Positions 35,760-49,656 are shown, counted from the stretch's first letter. The stretch: 64,000 nt of DNA from Prosapia bicincta (GCA_036971475.1 JBAIZL010000001.1:93190983-93254982), one strand, 5' to 3'. Numbers and translations: made by a program. The notes: generated by a model from the sequence alone, not told the origin.

Positions 35760-38700
35760 GACATTATTTCTGGAAATTCAAAACAAGAATAAATGTGTAT
35801 CAACTGAAGTGTCAAGCAAAGAAAATAAAAATGACAGTCAAGTGGAAAACAGTTTAAAATTTAAAATTAACAATGAAATTATTACAAAAACTAACAATAG
35901 AAACATTAGGCATAATCTTTATATTATGAACATTTCACAAATAAACAGAGTAAACAGTAGCGAAGAGGAACAATACAAAGAAACTAGCAGGAAAGCTGTA
36001 AAAAGATGTATAAATAACAGAAAAGGAAAAAATATACCAATAGGGGGACTTCATATTTTTAAAAATATTCTAAGGTTTAGAAAAAATGAACATTCTCAAC
36101 CTTATTTTCTATTAAATAATTTTAAAACAAAATATAAATGTAATAATTGCACTTCAAATGAGATAAAGAACGATTACACCGAGAATGATAAGAGCTTACT
36201 ACAAATGAAACTACCTACAGTAAAAGAAAATAAATTCTTATCTCGTTTTCATAACCTACAATCGTATAATTTACTCAAAAACAAATACTTGCAAGGATAT
36301 TATACCACAGAAGAACCTTATAAACAGGTTGTCATAAAAAATAAGTCTAAGCGAGAATCCATAAATAAATTAGTCAGTCACAATAACAATGAACGTAAAC
36401 TAGAGAACTCAGAAAAAAACATTCAACACAATAATAAATATATATTTGATGAAAACAGGTTTTTTCATCAAGATCAGGATCATAAAAAAACAAACAAACA
36501 TGCTTTTTCAGGTGATTCAGATGACATAAATATGCTAGATGAAGCTATAAGTCAATCATCATACAAATCCTTTGGTGATCAAAGGATAATGCAGAACAAT
36601 CACACAGTAATGTATGATGCATTACCTGTAGACAACAATCATGGTAATAAATTTCCAGATAATCCAGAAATATTTTCAAATGCTCCACTTAATTCAAAGG
36701 ATCTAAATAAAAATTTCATGCATAATTTAGACGACATACCTCATTGGGCGAAACAAATGAAGCAACCCACTTTCACTCTTAAGACAGCAAAACATGTAAA
36801 AACTATCAACAACAGTAAAGATTTTATAAGACCAACTGATACTGATGGTATGTCGGTAGCTCAGTCTTTTCCTAGTTCGAGTTCTATGAATAACAATGAA
36901 GATTACTTAAAAACAACTGAAACTGGCGGCACGTCTGTAGATCAGTCTTTTCCTAGTTCAAGTTCTATGAATAACAATGAATATTATTTAAGAACAACTG
37001 ACACTGATGGCATGTCTGTAGCTCAGTCTTTTCCTAGTTCAAAGTCTACGAATAACAATGAATATTATTTAAGAACAACTAAAAATGATGTCATGTCTGT
37101 AGCTCAGTCCACACCTAAATTAAGTTCTATGTACAACAATGAAGGCTATTTAGGAAGAGATAAAACTGATGGTAAGCCTGTAGCTCAGTCCTTACGTAGT
37201 TCAAGTTCTTTGTACAATAATGAAGACATTATGAGAACAATTAAAACTGATGGTATGACTGTAGCTAAGTCTTTTCCTGGTTCAAGTTCCATGTACAACA
37301 ATGAAGACTATTTGAGAACAACTGATACTGATGGTATGTTGGTAGCTCAGTCCTTTCCTAGTTCAAGTTCTATGAATAACAATGAATATTATTTAAGAAC
37401 AACTGAAACTGATGGAATGTCTGTAACTCAGTCTTTTCCTATTTCAAGTTTTATGAATAACAATGAAGATTATTTAAGAACATCTGAAACTGATGGAATG
37501 TCTGTAGCTCAGTCCTTTCCTATTTCAAGTTCTATGAATAACAATGAAGATTATTTAAGAACATCTGAAACTGATGGAATGTCTGTAGCTCAGTCCTTTC
37601 CTATTTCAAGTTCTATGAATAACAATGAAGATTATTTAAGAACATCTGAAACTGATGGAATGTCTGTAGCTCAGTCCTTTCCTATTTCAAGTTCTATGAA
37701 TAACAATGAAGATTATTTAACAACAACTGAAACTGATGGCATGTCTGTAGCTCAGTCTTTACCTAGTTCGAGTTCTATGAATAACAATGAAGATTACTTA
37801 AGAACAACTGAAACTGATGGCATGTCTGTAGCTCAGTCTTTTCCTAGTTCAAGTTCTGTAAATAACAATGAAGATTATTTAAGAACATCTGAAACTGATG
37901 GAATGTCTGTAGCTCAGTCTTTACCTAGTTCAAGTTCTATGAATAACAATGAAGATTATTTAAGAACAACTGAAACTGATGGAATGTCTGTAGCTCAGTC
38001 CTTTCCTAGTTCAAGTTCTATGAATAACAATGAAGATTATTTAACAACAACTGAAACTGATGGCATGTCTGTAGCTCAGTCTTTACCTAGTTCGAGTTCT
38101 ATGAATAACAATGAAGATTACTTAAGAACAACTGAAACTGATGGTATGTCTGTAACTCAGTCTTTTCCTAGTTCAAGTTCTATGTACAACAATGAAGACT
38201 CTTTAAGAACAATTGAAACTGATGGTATGTCTGTAACTCAGTCTTTTCCTACTTCAGTTTCTATGTATAACAATGAATACTTTGATACAATACAAACTAA
38301 AACACTTAGTCTGTCTCCAGTTCTTAGATTAGGTTCTTTGTACAACAATAAACATTTAGATACAACCACAACAACAGATACTAAAATGACATTTACAGCT
38401 CAGCCTAATCCTGATTCACGTTGTTTGTACAAGAGTGAAAACCTACATACAAAACCAACTGAAATTGCTGGTATGTCTGTGGCTCATCCTTTTCTTGGTT
38501 CAGGTTCGTTTTACAGAAGTGAAGACTTACAAACTGAAATAATTGGAACTGATAAAGAATTTGCAACTCAGTATTTTCCTGATTTAATTTCTGAGAACAA
38601 AAAAACAAACTCAGATACAACAGCTGAAACTGTTAGTATGTCGGTACATCAGCCCTTTACAAGTTCAAGTTCTTTGTACAATAATGAACATCTAGATACA

Positions 38701-41700
38701 AAAAGAACAGAATCTGATAGAATGTCTGGAGGTCAGCATTCTCCTGGTTCAAGTATTTTATTCAAAGAAGACTTAGAAACTAGAACAACTAAAACTTCTG
38801 CTATATCCCCAGATCAGTTTTATCTTACTTTAAGTTCGTTGAACAATAACAAGGACTTGGATACAACAACTGAAGCTACTAGCGTGGCTGCAACTGACCA
38901 TATTCCAAATCCAATTTTTTTAAAAAACAACGAAGGTGTAGATATAATAGTAACAGAAACTGTTGATGTAGGAGTATCTGCAGCTAAACCTTTTCCTGGT
39001 TCAAATTCTGTCTACAACCATGAACAAATAGATACAAGCACAGCTGAAACTGCTAGTATTCCTGCAGCTCAGCCTGTTTCTAGTTCAAGTTTTTCCTACA
39101 ATAATGAACAGATAGTTGCAAGAACAGCTGAAACTACTCCTATGTTTAAATCTGGGTCTGTTCCTAGTACAGGTTCTTTCTACAACAATGAACATCTTGA
39201 TACAAAAAGAGCTGAAACATATGGTATCTCTGTAGACCATCATTATCCTGGTCCAAATTTTGTGTACAATGAAAACTTAGATAAAACAACATCTGAAACC
39301 ACTAGTCAATCTCAAACTCAGCTTGATGCTGATAAAAAAGTTTTAGAGACAAATGATCATTTAAATAGAAATCAATACAACACTACTAAGAAACTTTACG
39401 ATGATAACAAAATTACCAATACTTTTTTTACAGTGTATAATTCCACTTCATCAATGCTATATAATAAAAACCTAGATTCAGAAACTACGTCAAATGCTAT
39501 AAAGTTGCCAAATACAAATATAGATCAAATACATTACACTATTAAAAGTGAATGGGTGGAACAGAAAACTGATGCATCTTCAAACAGACATAACTCTAAT
39601 ACAGAGAAACAAAGTAATGCTGATGATTCTGTGATCACAAGTAATACTCAATTACATTCTTCAGAACAACAAGAAAGTTTTTCAATTAATTCAAATAAAT
39701 TAAATAAAAATGAATACTCAAGTACAAAATTGTTCGGTAAGTGTCAAAATGACCAAACTTGTTCTGAACTGGGCGAAAACATGATAATTGACGTTGACTA
39801 CTCAACATCATCTATGGATAAAATTGATACTTCTACTTCATCATCTTTCTTTAATGCTAAACACCTAGGCATAGAAAGAACTAAAGCTGCTAATCAAGAG
39901 AAAACAATAACTACAGAACAGTTACCAACTAAATCCCCAGTTCAATATATTCATGATTTTATTGATGGCCAATGGGTGCAGAAAACTATAAGTGGAATTA
40001 AATCCCATCAATTAGAAAAACAATGTTTCGGTAGTTCTTCAGTTGCAGGCGACAGTAACTTAAATTCTTCCGAGAATAAAAAAAAAATAACACTAGAGTA
40101 TTTTGATGAAAATCAAAACTATTTAACTACACCAACTTATGAAGTTAGGAAACTAAAAGATAAAGAAATGTCAAATAATTTATTGGATCAGAATCTCATT
40201 TCAATTTCGCCATGTAATAAAGACTTAGGTACTGTTAAAAGTTCTTACAAGATGTCAAATGAACCTTCAAAACGACTGCAAGATTTTGTCGATGGTCAGT
40301 GGATTGTACGCAATGTGTATAAAACTTTAATTAGTGAAGATCAATCTGAACATGATATTACTAAGTCAGAAGAGATAAAAGCTGAAAATTTGGGATCAAG
40401 CATACCTGCAAAACACTATTCCTCTTCATCACTTTTATACAACACAAAAGCATTTACAGAAGTAACGACACAACCTAAATTACAGGCCAAGAACAACTTT
40501 TCAAGTAACTTTCATTTAAATGAAGCAGAAAAAAATTCTTTAGATGTTGCAGTAAATTTAAATACATCAAGTAAAAATTATATTCTCTCTTTTACAGATG
40601 GCGGAAATATAGATAAACTAATCAACACAGAGCATCCTGACAATTTTTCTACTTCAGAGAATATCTTAGAACAAATTGAGGCTGACATACTTCAGGAAAG
40701 TAATGAAAATAAGGAATACAATTCACAATCTACAAACTTACCCTCTTACAAATTAGATAAAGCTTCAAGTCAGGCCCAAGGTATTAAAAATTTATTTAAC
40801 CATAATACCAGTACATTACAAAATAATCTCATAGATTATAATTTTATAGGAAAAAGTAGTGCTGAATCATTATCACCCGTTTTCATAAAACCACTTTATC
40901 CCGAAACAGAAGCAGAGAACTGGCATATTTCAAATGGTACACATTCTTCAACCAGAATACCTGACAAATCCAACACAAATATATCAAAACAAAATAATGT
41001 AAACAAAGACAATGTGGGATATTCAGGTCATACTGATAAAGAAATTCTTGAAAAAAACAATAAGTACAATGAAAATAATTTGAATCAGCCTAAAAATGTT
41101 TCACACATTTATGAAACTACAATAACTGAAAATAATGACTATCATGATATTTATATAGATGATCCTAAGAACAGCATATTTTACATCTTTCATTTACAGA
41201 ATAACAAAAATAATATTACTATTGTAAAAAACAATAAAAAAAATGCTGTCAACTCATTAAAAAAAGATTTATTAAACAAAGAATTTAATAATCCTGTCTA
41301 CAATAATGAAACATTTTATGATTTTATTCCATATTTAGACAACAAAGATATTTTAAAAATATTTTCTGATAGTCAAGAATATTCAGAACCTTATGATTCA
41401 AGTATAAAATTAGATAAAAGAGAAATAATTAACCACCCTAAAATAAAAGCATCATCTACAATGAATAATTCTAATTTTAATGGTGAGAAAGTAGCCAAAC
41501 ATTATAACCTTAAAAACCAATTAATGTCACCTGAACTAAATCATTCTGATCAACAAATAAAAAAAAATATTGAAACTAAAGCTAAAAACAGTGTTGTTAA
41601 TGAGGAGTTACATAAATCAGAAAACCGTCATCTAATATATGAAAATGATAATTTACAATTAAAAATAAAGAAAAATGATCATGCTAAATCTCCTAAACCT

Positions 41701-44352
41701 AATAATGTCATTCAAGTGTATATAAAAACACATGACAAATTAGGTCAAGTACCAGCAAGAACATCAAGAAATATTAATCCAAGAAACAACAGTGAAAACA
41801 TGCATGAATTAATCAATATAAAAGAAAATCTTAAGAAATTATTACCTTTAGACAGAACAAATAAAACGAATAAGAAAAGTGGATTTGAATTTCAACTGAA
41901 TTCAGATCAAGAAAATATATTTGAAGTGACTGGTCAAAATGTTGAAAATGTTACTAAGCCTGACATTAATGCCAAGTTTAACTGTAACAAAAAAATATTA
42001 CAATATAACCTTTTATCAAATTCTATGATATTCTTCAAAAAACTAAATCCAACAGGGAGAAAAAATAGTATAGGAATAATTTTACCAAATAAAGCTTATC
42101 ACAGTTTCCAATCAAGGATGCAGAGTGATAACACTGTTCATTCAGACCAAAAAGATGTAATAATAAAAGGAAAACGAAACAAAAAATGTTTAAATGAAAT
42201 TATAAGTTCTGAAAATCCTATAGGAGCACAAAATAAACAAATACAAAAAGTAAATAATAATAATAATAATATTATAAATATTACATCACAAAGAAATAAC
42301 AAAAGCAAAATAAATATTGATAAAGTTTTGGATGAGTTAACTGAAAGCAATAACACAATAATTGATTTACCTTATGAAGTGCCCATTTCTACTTTAAATC
42401 TTAGAAATAAGTTACTGGAAAGAAGATTTACAAATAATACAATGGCAAAAAATCAAGAAACATTTTCCATATTAAATGAATTGAATTTTACAAGAAATCT
42501 AACCAATAACAATATGAATAGAAAAATCAATACTTCTGAAAGGGAGAGGAAACAGAAACCACAGTATAAAAGGAATAGCAACAATTCAAAAGAAACTAAT
42601 ACAAATATTATGCTAGAAAAAGGAATAGACACAATAAATAATGGACCAAAAGAAATAAAACCACATTATAATGATTTAGTAATAAATAATAAAGAAACAT
42701 ATGAAAGCGGAGGATCTATTGAGAATATATTACAGTTAAACAATATCCCAATTTCTGTGAAAAATCACAAAGAAAGTAATGAAGATGAGAACCCATATCA
42801 GCTAACAATTAATGACATGAAAAATATAAACAGGTTAATTTATTCATTTCAAAATAACCCAGAGAATATTAATACCTTAAATATAGCCAGTAATGTAGAT
42901 AATAACCTAATGAAAGATAGACAGTTTGTTAAAACCAGAAGTGACAAAGATGACCAAGAATTTGTAGACTCTTCTAAAGTCACGTTCACTAAAGATAAAA
43001 AAGATAGTGTACATACTGAAACGGAATGGATTAGTGGTATGGGTGATTCTCATGAACAAACATATGAAGAGGAAAATAATGTAGAATATATTTGTTATCC
43101 CAAAGCGAGTGCTAAAGAACATCCTAATTTAATCCATAAAGAGAATGACGAAACAAAAAAATCAAATGAAAAACAACTTTTAAAAGACACAAACAGCATA
43201 GAAAGCTTGACATATAACTATAAAAATGAATTGGAATACAATAATACTTCTAATTTAATCAGTAAAGAAAGTATGGAGAACAGAAAACAAACTGAAAATC
43301 AGTATATCAGTACTACAACAAACAGGAATACGCTAGAAAAGATTTTAAAAACAAATCAAGGAAATAGTATCCTTCCATCTAAAGTTCAAAAGGAAATTAA
43401 TTATCAAATTGAAAATAAAGAGAATAGTAGCATAAATGGAGAACACAAATTAACAGATTCAGAGAGTTATTCTAAAACGATAAATAAGGAAAACGAAGTT
43501 ATGGTAAAAACTAACTATGGCAGCAATTCTCAGCCTATATATAATTTTAATAAATACTGTGAAAAATGTATCGAAGCTGATGAACATATTGATGATCAGA
43601 AAAATGAAGATACTAATGTAAACAAACAAAACAATTTTAAAAAAACGGACAGTTATTCCAAAACCATTAATGAAGATAACGATGAACTTATTATAGTAAC
43701 AATCAACAATAACAGCAATTCTCAGCTAAAAAATATATTGAAAAAAAATTGTGAAAAATGTATGAAGGCTGATAAATTTCTTGTTAATCAACAAATGATT
43801 AGCAGTATAGAAGACGTTTCAGACCTTAGTCGTAATGCATTACCTAAAATTGAACAGATATCAAAATCATCTGATAGTACTCAGAAAATAGAAGAATGGC
43901 CAGTACTCGATCCTTTGAAAAGCAAAACATTTGAAAAGCAAAACCTTAATTATAACACTAATATTTCTGCTGTAATACCACTAAAAAATAGACAAAATCC
44001 TTTACTTTCTGTAAAAACACCAGCACCCAGTTTTCTTGATATTGAGAACAATAAAACAAAGAAATGCAAAAAAATGAAAAATAAAAATGCCATTAATATT
44101 GACAAAGATATATTAAAACAGTTCAATTCTGTTTATGATAAGTATGATAATAATAATGCTGTGGACAGGCCCTCTTGTATGAGTACAACAAAGGATATTC
44201 TCCTTGAGTCCTCTGGTGCTTTAGAAAAAACTCCTAAAGAAGTTACTATTAAAATGTCTTCAACAGAATGTAATAGTAATTACAGAAGAACTGACAAAGT
44301 CAAAAATATTTTAATGTCTTTAAGAAATTTGTTAACTAGAAATAAAAAATAA
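35760..44352 (+). CDS. 8.6-kb terminal exon: giant Asn/Lys/Ser/Thr-rich repeat protein
   Basis: An uninterrupted 2,863-codon reading frame opens directly at a splice acceptor (atgtttcag, AG at 35758-35759) and ends at TAA 44350-44352. With the 24872 exon the protein would be about 2,903 residues. Visible architecture in that numbering: basic N-terminal part (41-399, one CNNC); 18 exact 27-residue repeats (400-885); about 12 diverged repeats (886 to about 1240); a zone with three DG-containing modules (FIDGQW near 1442, FVDGQW near 1551, FTDGG near 1653); a long Asn/Lys-rich, probably disordered stretch; and a C-terminal tandem duplication, each copy with SYSKTIN and CEKC (about 2610 and 2672). 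Cysteines are few, and beyond the signal peptide no membrane segment was noticed. The sense strand is strikingly A-rich. No enzyme domain is recognised. A secreted structural, glue, sheath or saliva-type protein is possible but unproven. The open frame over 8.6 kb in AT-rich DNA is itself strong evidence of coding function. Confidence 0.85.
36838..38295 (+). repeat. 18 x 81-bp in-frame repeat inside the giant exon
   Basis: Eighteen consecutive units of exactly 81 bp (27 codons) have the consensus ETDGMSVAQSFPSSSSMNNN followed by EDYLRTT. Units 8-16 are nearly identical to each other, while units 1-7 and 17-18 differ more. About twelve further units, with lengths drifting between 26 and 30 codons, continue to about 39330. 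They keep ET-, SSS- and YNNE-like landmarks. The pattern suggests recent homogenisation of the middle by unequal exchange or slippage, with decay at the edges, while the frame is preserved throughout. Confidence 0.95.
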
Positions 44353-44460
44353 TATAAAAATTTTGACAAAATTTCATAAAACTAATAACAATCCATTCTT
44401 GGATTTTTTGTCACGTTTCAATTTTTGGGTAACATTCTAATATTAGAATTTGTTTGTGAA

Positions 44461-44478
<18 letters not shown>

Positions 44479-44523
<45 letters not shown>
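44479..44523. repeat. (AT)n after a 20-A run
   Basis: Twenty A (44459-44478) followed by (AT)n lie 107 bp past the stop of the giant gene and directly before PLE sequence. No canonical AATAAA lies between stop and repeat, although one overlaps the stop codon (44341-44346) and CATAAA occurs near 44383. Confidence 0.9.
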
Positions 44524-44528
<5 letters not shown>

Positions 44529-44559
44529 TAGTTTTAGTAGAGCTTAAAGCTTATTAAGG

Positions 44560-46208
44560 AATTTTTGGACTAAATAGGAGACTGACAGACTTACCTAGTG
44601 GCAATAGTCCAAAACTGCAATCTCTTGAAAATAAATAAAACATATAAAAACATATCACACTATTAAAATATTTCGACCACACAATGATCTTTATAAATCA
44701 AAAAAAATAAAAAGACTGAAGTGAACCACAGATGTGTATAAATATCTAAATGTCACCGATGAACAGATTTATAGTTTACGATATAGTGCTATATGTTATT
44801 TGTATAAATATTGATTAATTGAAACCAGATAATAATATTCTGTCAGAAGGAAGGAATTGCAGTTGTTAAAAATGGTAGAAGTTAGGGGGGAGGTAAAAGG
44901 AGTTTTATCTAATGTTGAGGTTAGGAGGCTCCCTAGATTTGTTGTACCACTGGTATGACAATTCCCATCTTCTCAATTGTGAAGGGTTGCAATCAGGGGG
45001 GGGAGGGGCTTGTCTATTATGATGGTATAACAATCATTGAAAGATATGATGCTGTGACTAGCAGCATGTTGAGCAGTTGGCCTGTCTATGTTCATGGTTC
45101 CAATGTCATGTCTGTGGTCATACATTCTGATGCTTAGACCATCCGTGGTAAGGCCTATGTACTGTGCCGGGCAAAATTTACATTGCAACTGGTATATTAT
45201 ATTTTTGGATGTACAAGTACGATGACGCTGAATCTTGATGGAGATTATTTGTTGGGATGTGTATTGGACATGTCTTACATGTAGGTCTATTGCAAGGAAA
45301 GGAGCCATGAGGAAGATTAGGTGGTTTTCTCAGTACTTGTATCTGGTAGTTTTGGATGTACTCAAATATTTTTCAAATCAAAATGTTAACTAAACCAAAT
45401 ATGTGGTGGATTTCAGAAAAGATCTTTGGTGTGGGTGGAAGCTTGAAGAGTCCTGAAGCCATTCTTTAATATTTTGTTCTGCTCTTGTAGGCCTGGATGG
45501 TAATCTGTAACTAAAGACAGTTTGTTGTCTTCCATAGGCGGTCTGGGTTCATCAGATGATTGAGCTAAGCGGATTTGATCCTCAACAAGTTGTTTAGGAT
45601 ATCATCTTTTTGGAGAGCTAGTAATATCTTTCTATTAAAGTCCTCCAAGGATCTATCGTTGGAACAACTTCTCTTGCCCCTGATTGCCTGACTGTATGGA
45701 ATGGACCTTTTTATATTAATAGGGTGGTTGCTATTGAAATGGAGTTATTGTAGGTGGTTTGTCGGTTTGATGTGGACACCTGTATAGATATTCCCATCCC
45801 TGATTGTTATGTCTATATCCAAGGTGATAGCTGCTGTAGATTTCTCCCAGGTCAAATGAAATGTAGAGGATATTGATAAGCCCTTCAAAAAACTTTTCAG
45901 GGTTGAGATTCCCTGTTTCCAAATTACGAAGATGTAGTCTATACATCTGTACCAACATATTCGTTGGTGTGTTTGAGTTTTTAGGAATTCCACTTCGATA
46001 TTACGCTTGTACAGGTTAGCTTACGACGGGGCCATCCTTGTACCAATTGCCGTTCCTTTTATTTGTAATAAATTTCTTTCCTCAAACTGAAAACTATTCT
46101 TTTCAAGAATGAATTTGGTGAGGTGAACAAGGAAAGGTGTAGTGGGGTAAGGACTGTCTGAATGTTTGTTGAGGAAATTTTCGAGAGTTGATAGACCATG
46201 TGCATAAG
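44560..46208 (-). pseudogene. Penelope-like element copy 1 (Neptune-like), 5'-truncated
   Basis: On the minus strand the RT tail reads WYRCIDYIFVIW (near 45940), where the catalytic Asp-Asp pair has become Asp-Tyr. It runs through frameshifts to a GIY-YIG nuclease (45308-44973) with IIYQLQCKFCPAQYIGLTTD and the helix H-R-H-D-I-G, then a stop and about 400 bp of terminal repeat. The same order occurs at 61418-63590, which defines the family. Homology to that copy stops at 46208, where a compound microsatellite begins. The copy is inactive. Confidence 0.88.
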
Positions 46209-46330
<122 letters not shown>

Positions 46331-46400
46331 TGTGTGTTTAGTTATTATTATTAATTGTAAACAATTTTTTCCACCACTAAGTGCAATAATTTTACCTTAT

Positions 46401-46442
46401 GTGATGAGGCACCTTTCGGTCACTTGACCATTGTCGAATCAC
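46401..46442 (-). ncRNA. Hammerhead-ribozyme-like motif, all helices paired
   Basis: On the minus strand: helix I GTGAT/ATCAC, helix II GGTC/GACC with a 4-nt loop, GAA, helix III AGG/CCT, then C17. The box reads TCGACAA where CUGANGA is expected, so three core positions are changed. The geometry of the rest is exactly that of PLE hammerheads. Confidence 0.65.
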
Positions 46443-46960
46443 TGAATTTAATTTTTTTCTATTTTTCTGGTGTGGATGTTCGGTCCGTGATGTTGGTATT
46501 TGTTGACGTCATACATGTTTCTTCATTGAGCCGCTGTATAATGTTTTTGAATAGTATGTCGTTTGCATATATTGTCTGTAGACAATTTATAAATTGTTGT
46601 GTATGTTTTTATAAATGTGGTATTTTTCTAGTGAGTTCAGTTCTATTGGGTTATTATTTATTTCAAGTATGGTTAGGTTATTTTCATAATTTGTTATTTC
46701 ATGTTTATGTGATATTAGGTGTGCTGCAACATTTGATAATTTTGTATTTTTATTTTTGAATGCTCTGTAATGTTCTTCCAACCTTATTTTAAATGATATG
46801 GTTGTTTTCCCTATGTAAAATGCGTTGCAGTCGTTACATGTAATTTTGTAAATTCCAGATAGGTTATGTTTTTCTGTATTTGTCCTGTGGTTTGCGTTAT
46901 TAAGACATTTTATTATTTTGTTGTTTGGATTGTACATGTTGTATATATTGTTGTATATCT
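46443..46960 (-). pseudogene. GIY-YIG 3' end of a second PLE family, minus copy
   Basis: The 116-codon frame 46937-46587 reads GIYKITCNDCNAFYIGKTTI, then a conserved Arg/Glu helix and LNSLEKYHIYK. This is the full GIY-YIG nuclease core. Sequence continues through the C-terminal coil (FKNIIQRLNEE in another frame) toward a hammerhead-like motif at 46401-46442. RT is absent, so this is a 5'-truncated copy. Confidence 0.88.
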
Positions 46961-47159
46961 ATGTTGTATATATTTGTTATTTTTTGTATTTTGTTATTGG
47001 TATATTTATATTTTAGGTAGATTTTTTATTATTATTTTTGTGTTCAGGTTGTAGTGTTGTGTTGAGGTTTTTTTTGTAAATTTATTGTATATGCTTTTTA
47101 TAAGGTGTTTGTTGTATCATTTTCTATTGCTATTTTTGTAATGTTATCTAATTCTTCAT

Positions 47160-47650
47160 TTAATTTAACAAAAAACACTACACTCCAACATACAAACCAA
47201 ACAACAAAATAATAAAATATAATAACACAAACCACAAAACAAATACAGAAAAACATAACCTATCTGGAATTTACAAAATTACATCTAACGGCTGCAACAC
47301 ATTTTACATAAGAAAAACAAGCAGATCATTTAAAATAAGATTTGAAGAACATTACAAGAGCATTCAAAAATAAAAATACAAAAGCATCAAATGTAGCAGC
47401 ACCCCTAATATAACATAAACATGAAATAAGAACTTACGAAAATAAACTAACCATACTTGAAATAAATAATAACCCAATAGAACTAAACTCACTAGAAAAA
47501 TACCACATTAATAAAACCATACACAACAATTTAATGAACCTACAGACAACATATGCAGACAACATACTATTCAAAAACATTATGTACGCGGCTCAATGAA
47601 GAAACATGTAAGACGTCAACAAATACCAACATCACGGACCGACCATCTAA
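47160..47650 (+). pseudogene. GIY-YIG 3' end of the same PLE family, inverted copy
   Basis: A diverged, frameshifted copy of 46500-46960 in the opposite orientation. Landmarks are AACATAACCTATCTGGAATT at 47255 and ATGAAGAAACATG near 47597. The two nuclease ends face away from a shared centre near 47060-47160. The hammerhead portion is not preserved here. Confidence 0.8.
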
Positions 47651-49650
47651 ATTACTTTACAGTCATACTAAGCTGTGAATCTGTTAGTATCAAACAATAA
47701 AAACTAGAAACCAGATGGTAATGTTTCTTTTATATGGTAACAAAAGACCATATTTTTATAATAATTTTATCAAAATCTACTTATACAACAGAAAAACAAT
47801 GTTTTAAGTTGATTAATTACTTTAAAAAATTGTGTATTTCATTTGTACTTTTATTGTTTCAATGTTTTATAATAGAATACATTTTTTTAAAAATCCTATT
47901 ATAAAGTAAGTAACTATGGACTTATATATAATAGAGGTGGTGACATCATAACTTTTTACAGATCTAGCTAAATTAAATAAGGAACTGCCATGGTGCATTG
48001 TAGAAATGAATAAAAAGTAGAGGTTTAAACAAATATTCCTAAGGAAATCAATTTTGAAACACTTAAATTTATACTTATGAACAAACAAATCATTTAATAA
48101 ATTAAATTAATGTAATTTCACAATTATTTAAAAGGTAAAATTGAATGTATTGTAAGTTGGTAATGCGTATTTGTACTGCCACAACACAAAGAAAGCCACA
48201 CTGTAAAAGAAACCCACTATTTTTGTTATTCAATTATTTAATGTACATAGTATTTCAGACTTTATTATATAGTAATTTTCAATTTTCAAGGTAAATGAAT
48301 CTTTATTTGGAGGCGCTCTGATTTAAAATTAAGTGATACTAACTTAAAAAAGATTGCACAAGTTACGATTTGATGTTTATTTTACAAATGTTGTTCAAGA
48401 ATACATTCTAAACAAAAAAAGTTGTTTAAAATGTTGTAAACAATAAATTATGATTAAAACTATGGTGGAAGGTTGTGATTATTTCACTATGGTGGATGGT
48501 TGTACAAACTCCTGACAATATATGTAACCTCAATGGGATTGATGTTTAGTTAGACAAGGAGAAGCTGAAGTGCTGCACTTTTATGATCCATAGAAGAAGG
48601 TGGCCCATAGATCATTCGAACGTAGAAGCCAGTTATAATTCCAGGTGGTTGAGAATGTGCATTATTCGAAAGCCATTCAGAGTAATTGAACATTAGTCTA
48701 TAATCACATTTCAGGGAAATTATAGAAGACGTTTTTCAATGTTAGATGTTTCATTTTGCTCAATAAAGTTTAATTGCACAGGAAGTCTAGTGTTGTAAGA
48801 AATTTGAAGCAGCAGTCATTTTTTTCAATGAAATTATTTTCCAGTCTCAGAAAAAACTCTATAGACTAGACCTATCTGGAAAGTACCAGTAATAACTCTA
48901 AAAACAGTGTGATTCAATCACTTTAAAAAATGCAAACTTGCTCAACTCATAATTAAGTGAATTTATAAAAAACTGAGTCATAATATTGTCGAATGCATTT
49001 ACCAATCTTAATCAGTGTCTTTTTATTGTAGTAATGTTAAAATTGTCAGCTATTAAACAGGAAACTGATTGTGAATGACAAGTTAAAAATAAATACATAC
49101 TATTATTTGATTCCATCTTCACTTGGGCCAGTAGTTTTTTTTTTACTAAAATCACTTGAACATATATTAGTGTGATAATGTGTTTTCACTTACTCATATT
49201 TTCCCCAACATATGTAATTAAATATGGGGGCATTATACATGAATGTGTGTTATAGATGTGTAAATACGGTATTTTATTTGTGAACTGTACTTTATGGGGA
49301 ACTTTGTGTAAGCAAAAAGCATACAATTTGTACTTTTTTATAATTACAAAAATATATTTAAGTGAAATTATTAAGTAGTCAAAATTGATTAAAACAGGCA
49401 AATAAATCCAAATAACAAATTTGTTATAAATTATTTATTTTACATTCTAATATAAAAACATTTTCGAGAAATAATATTTCCTTGTAATATAATTAACATT
49501 CATATAAAACTAGAAATTAAGTACAAACGTGCTATAAGTAAAAATACAAAACAGTGCTAAATTCTCTTTCGTTTGGAAGAACTTATATTTATTGCAATTA
49601 CATACACAACTTATTAAATGCGCAGACACAGGTTTAGCAACTTCATTTTA
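47651..49650. other. AT-rich intergenic region
   Basis: No gene, RNA or bounded element was recognised. Confidence 0.5.
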
Positions 49651-49656
49651 TATATA

